A stretch of 64,000 bases of DNA, from assembly GCA_019639255.1 (NCBI GenBank), contig JAHBSF010000022.1, positions 1 through 64,000 of the forward strand, given 5' to 3'. The position numbers and the translations under genes are program-made. Shown here piece after piece: positions 61,745 to 64,000 of this stretch. How positions within the stretch are numbered: the stretch's first letter is position 1; every line of letters begins with the position of its first letter. The notes beneath the pieces are model-generated. The model did no database searches. It was not told the origin of the DNA and saw only the letters and a list, made by a program, of their open reading frames with translations. This stretch comes from Acidobacteriota bacterium. Lineage in GTDB: Bacteria > Acidobacteriota > Blastocatellia > RBC074.

Positions 61745-61927
61745 CTTGCCTCCAATCGTTGGGGTCAGACGTTAGTCGGAACGGATCGGTCGGCGTCTGA
61801 TTCACGCCCTGATTTTACGCCATGATTCAATCGCTCGTCGGGCGTCGATTGCGTCTGGTCCTGGGTTTCGGTTAAGTCTTGTTTGCGTTTCGTCTGTGTT
61901 GCGTCGGGTCTGCCGTAAAACGTGCGC

Positions 61928-61957
61928 ATTATAGGAATCGTCGCTCTCCGGTGTCAA
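61928..61957 (-). promoter_or_regulatory. Consensus sigma70 promoter for the HU gene
   Basis: On the minus strand TTGACA (61957-61952), an 18-base spacer and TATAAT (61933-61928) match consensus in every hexamer base. This predicts transcription start near 61920 and a long untranslated leader in front of the HU gene. Confidence 0.8.
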
Positions 61958-61976
61958 GTTGCAGTCAGCACGCAGC

Positions 61977-62006
61977 TTGCAGGCGCGCCCTGCAATCGGC
62001 TAGACT
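61977..62006 (+). promoter_or_regulatory. Possible promoter for dcd
   Basis: TTGCAG (61977-61982), 18 bases and TAGACT (62001-62006) lie about 60 bases before the dcd start and back to back with the HU promoter. The match is moderate. Confidence 0.4.
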
Positions 62007-62067
62007 TCGCGTTTCCCGCTCCCCTCGTGGATGCGGGCTATTGCAGGCTTAGGAGAGTTCAAATCGC

Positions 62068-62658
62068 GTGAGCGTCAAACCGGATCGCTGGATCATTCGC
62101 ATGTGCCGCGAGCACAACCTGATTACCCCGTTCGAAGACCACCTCGTGCGCGAAATCGACGGACGACGAATAATATCGGCCGGCGTTTCCAGCTACGGCT
62201 ACGACCTGCGCCTTGCGCCCGACGGGTTCCGCGTATTCTCGCCGGTAGCGAGCGCCGAGATCGATCCGAAAAAATTCGATGAACGTTCCCTGGTCGAAGC
62301 GCCGCAGCGCACAACCGAAGACGGATCGCAGTACTGGCTGCTGCCGCCGCATTCCTATGCGCTCGGCGTTACGGTAGAAACTTTTCAAATGCCGCGCAAT
62401 GTAATCGGACTATGCCTCGGAAAAAGCTCCTACGCGCGTTCGGGCCTGATAGTAAATACAACGCCTCTGGAACCGGGCTGGCGAGGAAGGCTCGTACTCG
62501 AATTCTCTAACTCGGCCGACCTGCCCGTACGCATTTACGCCAACGAAGGAATTGCGCAGGTGACGTTTTTTGAATCCGACGAGGATTGCGAGGTTTCTTA
62601 CGCCGACCGCAGCGGCAAATATCAGGATCAGACGGGGCTCGTTACCCCCCGTCTATAA
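62068..62658 (+). CDS. dcd: dCTP deaminase
   Basis: This enzyme of 196 residues converts dCTP to dUTP in thymidylate synthesis. It has the family motifs GVSSYGYDLRLA, GLCLGKSSYARSGL and the catalytic Glu in TPLEPGWRGRLVLEFSNS, then GIAQVTFF. Length fits the family. The start is GTG 62068 with AGGAG about a dozen bases upstream. It reads into the M16 peptidase direction with a 42-base gap that holds a small direct repeat CATAACGCAAC. Confidence 0.95.
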   Translation: MSVKPDRWIIRMCREHNLITPFEDHLVREIDGRRIISAGVSSYGYDLRLAPDGFRVFSPVASAEIDPKKFDERSLVEAPQRTTEDGSQYWLLPPHSYALGVTVETFQMPRNVIGLCLGKSSYARSGLIVNTTPLEPGWRGRLVLEFSNSADLPVRIYANEGIAQVTFFESDEDCEVSYADRSGKYQDQTGLVTPRL

Positions 62659-62700
62659 ACATAACGCAACAAGCATAACGCAACCGGAAACATCAAGTAA

Positions 62701-63981
62701 TTGGCAAAGTATCAGGAATCGAACATACGCAGGACGCGCCTGTCGAACGGGCTCGTAGTAGTAACCGAGCAGATGCCTTACGTGCGCTCGGTGAGTTTCG
62801 GCATATTTCTGCGCGTGGGTTCGCGCGTAGAGAGTCGCGCGGAAAACGGTCTTACGCATTTCATCGAACACGCGCTGTTCAAGGGGACGCGCAAGCGTTC
62901 AGCGGCGGAAATCGCCGAAGAATCCGACGCGCTGGGCGGGCACCTCGACGCATTCACCGGACGCGAGATGGTGGGCTTTCACACTAAAGTCCTCGACCGG
63001 CATCTGTCGCGCGCATTCGAACTGCTCGCAGATCTGGTCACGGCGCCGGCGTTTGAATCCTCGGAAATCGAAAAAGAGCGCAACGTCATCCTCGAAGAAA
63101 TAAAAATGGTCGAGGATACGCCGGACGACCTCGTATTCGAGATCTTCTCCGAACGCTTCTACCCGCGACATCCGCTCGGCCGCTCGATACTCGGCACCCC
63201 ATCTACGCTGCGCCGGTTCAAGCGCCCCGTCGTAGCCGCCTACTACGACCGGCTGTACCGCGCCGACAATCTCGTAATCGCGGCTGCGGGCAATCTGGAG
63301 CACGGTGAGATAGCCGCGCTTGCCCGAAAATATTTCGGTCGTCTCAGACCGAGCGAAGAAAAGATTACTCCCGCCGCGCCGCGCGCAGCTCCGCACATAA
63401 CGCTTCGCCACAAGGCGGAACTCGAACAGTCGCATCTGGTCATAGGCGCGCCGTGCCCGTCGCTGCTGAGCGCGGACCGGTACGCAACGCACCTGATGAC
63501 GCTGCTTCTGGGCGGCGGGATGAGCTCGCGCCTTTTTCAGTCGATACGCGAAGACCGCGGACTGGCCTACACGGTGTTCTCCTCTATCAGCCCCTTCACC
63601 GATGCGGGCTACCTGAGCATATACGCCGGAGCTTCCACCGAGCAGTTGCCCGAAACGATTGCGGCGACTATGGAAGAGTTGCGGCGCATAAAGCGCGAGC
63701 CCGTGCCGCAGGAGGAACTCGAGCGCAATCAGGAGCAACTGAAGTCCTCGCTTATGCTGAATCTGGAATCTTCTTCGGCGCGCATGAGCTCGCTTGCGCA
63801 GCAGGAGATGAATTTCGGGCGTTTCTTTTCGTCCGATGAAATCATGACGGCCGTCGATGCGGTAACGGCAAGCGACGTGCAGCGGCTGGCGAATCAAATT
63901 TTCCGCAGGGAAACACTCGCCGTGACGGTTCTCGGCAACCTGGAAGATTTCAATGTCGAGCGCCGGCAACTTCAGTGCTGA
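62701..63981 (+). CDS. M16 family zinc peptidase (processing peptidase-like)
   Basis: This 426-residue peptidase has the inverted zinc motif HFIEH (His53, Glu56, His57) and the distal Glu in the EKERNVILEEI stretch. The second, non-catalytic half has the substrate-positioning LLLGGGMSSRLFQSIREDRGLAYTV. Such YmxG/PqqL-like enzymes degrade or process peptides. The start is TTG 62701; there is no ATG in a sensible place and the ribosome binding site (CCGGAAA) is weak. It follows dcd on the same strand. The stop is 19 bases from the window end. Confidence 0.9.
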   Translation: MAKYQESNIRRTRLSNGLVVVTEQMPYVRSVSFGIFLRVGSRVESRAENGLTHFIEHALFKGTRKRSAAEIAEESDALGGHLDAFTGREMVGFHTKVLDRHLSRAFELLADLVTAPAFESSEIEKERNVILEEIKMVEDTPDDLVFEIFSERFYPRHPLGRSILGTPSTLRRFKRPVVAAYYDRLYRADNLVIAAAGNLEHGEIAALARKYFGRLRPSEEKITPAAPRAAPHITLRHKAELEQSHLVIGAPCPSLLSADRYATHLMTLLLGGGMSSRLFQSIREDRGLAYTVFSSISPFTDAGYLSIYAGASTEQLPETIAATMEELRRIKREPVPQEELERNQEQLKSSLMLNLESSSARMSSLAQQEMNFGRFFSSDEIMTAVDAVTASDVQRLANQIFRRETLAVTVLGNLEDFNVERRQLQC

Positions 63982-64000
63982 CCGAATGACGGCGCTTGAC

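Overview
The window looks like a chromosomal segment of an Acidobacteriota member, probably close to class Blastocatellia; this is inferred from gene content, with no rRNA present to confirm it. Pointers are an acidobacterial-type duplicated permease (ADOP, 696-3134), a secreted protein with the Solibacter-type C-terminal domain (7115-9073), a winged-helix/beta-propeller regulator (25284-27530), a Ser/Thr kinase with a TPR sensor region (13413-16400), a tricorn-protease homologue (20199-23525), and many TPR and propeller proteins. GTG and TTG starts are common, and codon third positions look GC-rich. No tRNA, rRNA, CRISPR, prophage or transposase gene was found.

Layout. 1-5200: a leftward gene beginning at the edge, ADOP permease, TPR-WD40 protein. 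5.2-12.5 kb: amidohydrolase, repeat-domain secreted protein, two propeller proteins. 12.6-25 kb, all leftward: lipoprotein, kinase, TPR protein, 2-oxoglutarate oxygenase, tricorn homologue, and a small HTH protein coupled to a degenerate sigma54-type AAA protein. 25-35 kb, rightward: regulator, PhzF, CBM9-like protein, TPP enzyme, FadJ-like and FadA-like beta-oxidation proteins, methyltransferase. 35.4-37.2 kb: TPR protein directly followed by a PIN toxin-like protein. 37.4-39.7 kb leftward: NfeD-like and flotillin. 39.9-45.3 kb: Tat-type amidohydrolase, PQQ dehydrogenase, YHS-like protein, six-haem cytochrome (a likely periplasmic oxidation module). 45.3-48.5 kb leftward: MDR reductase, BrnTA, RNase HII, YgiT-like remnant. 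48.6-50.9 kb: MsrP-MsrQ and a DinB-like protein. 51-61.4 kb: S9 peptidase, LolD/MacB-type ATPase, then TolC-RND-MFP tripartite efflux. 61.4-64 kb: HU, dCTP deaminase, M16 peptidase.

The most striking feature is non-coding. Seventeen palindromic elements of about 75-120 bp share the core AGAGAGATAACGGAAC, with four variants and several half copies, across gaps in the whole window. All six convergent gene pairs are separated by one. Their arms match each other even where copies differ in internal words, they sometimes supply a neighbour's stop codon, and some share an extra flanking module. A second, unrelated inverted-repeat family (core AAGATCTGTAGCC) occurs three times, once as a 248-bp hairpin inside a variant of the first family. 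The other main candidates for undescribed biology are the TPR protein with an antitoxin-like tail fused to a PIN operon, and the HTH/degenerate-AAA pair with a perfect 16-bp palindrome upstream.
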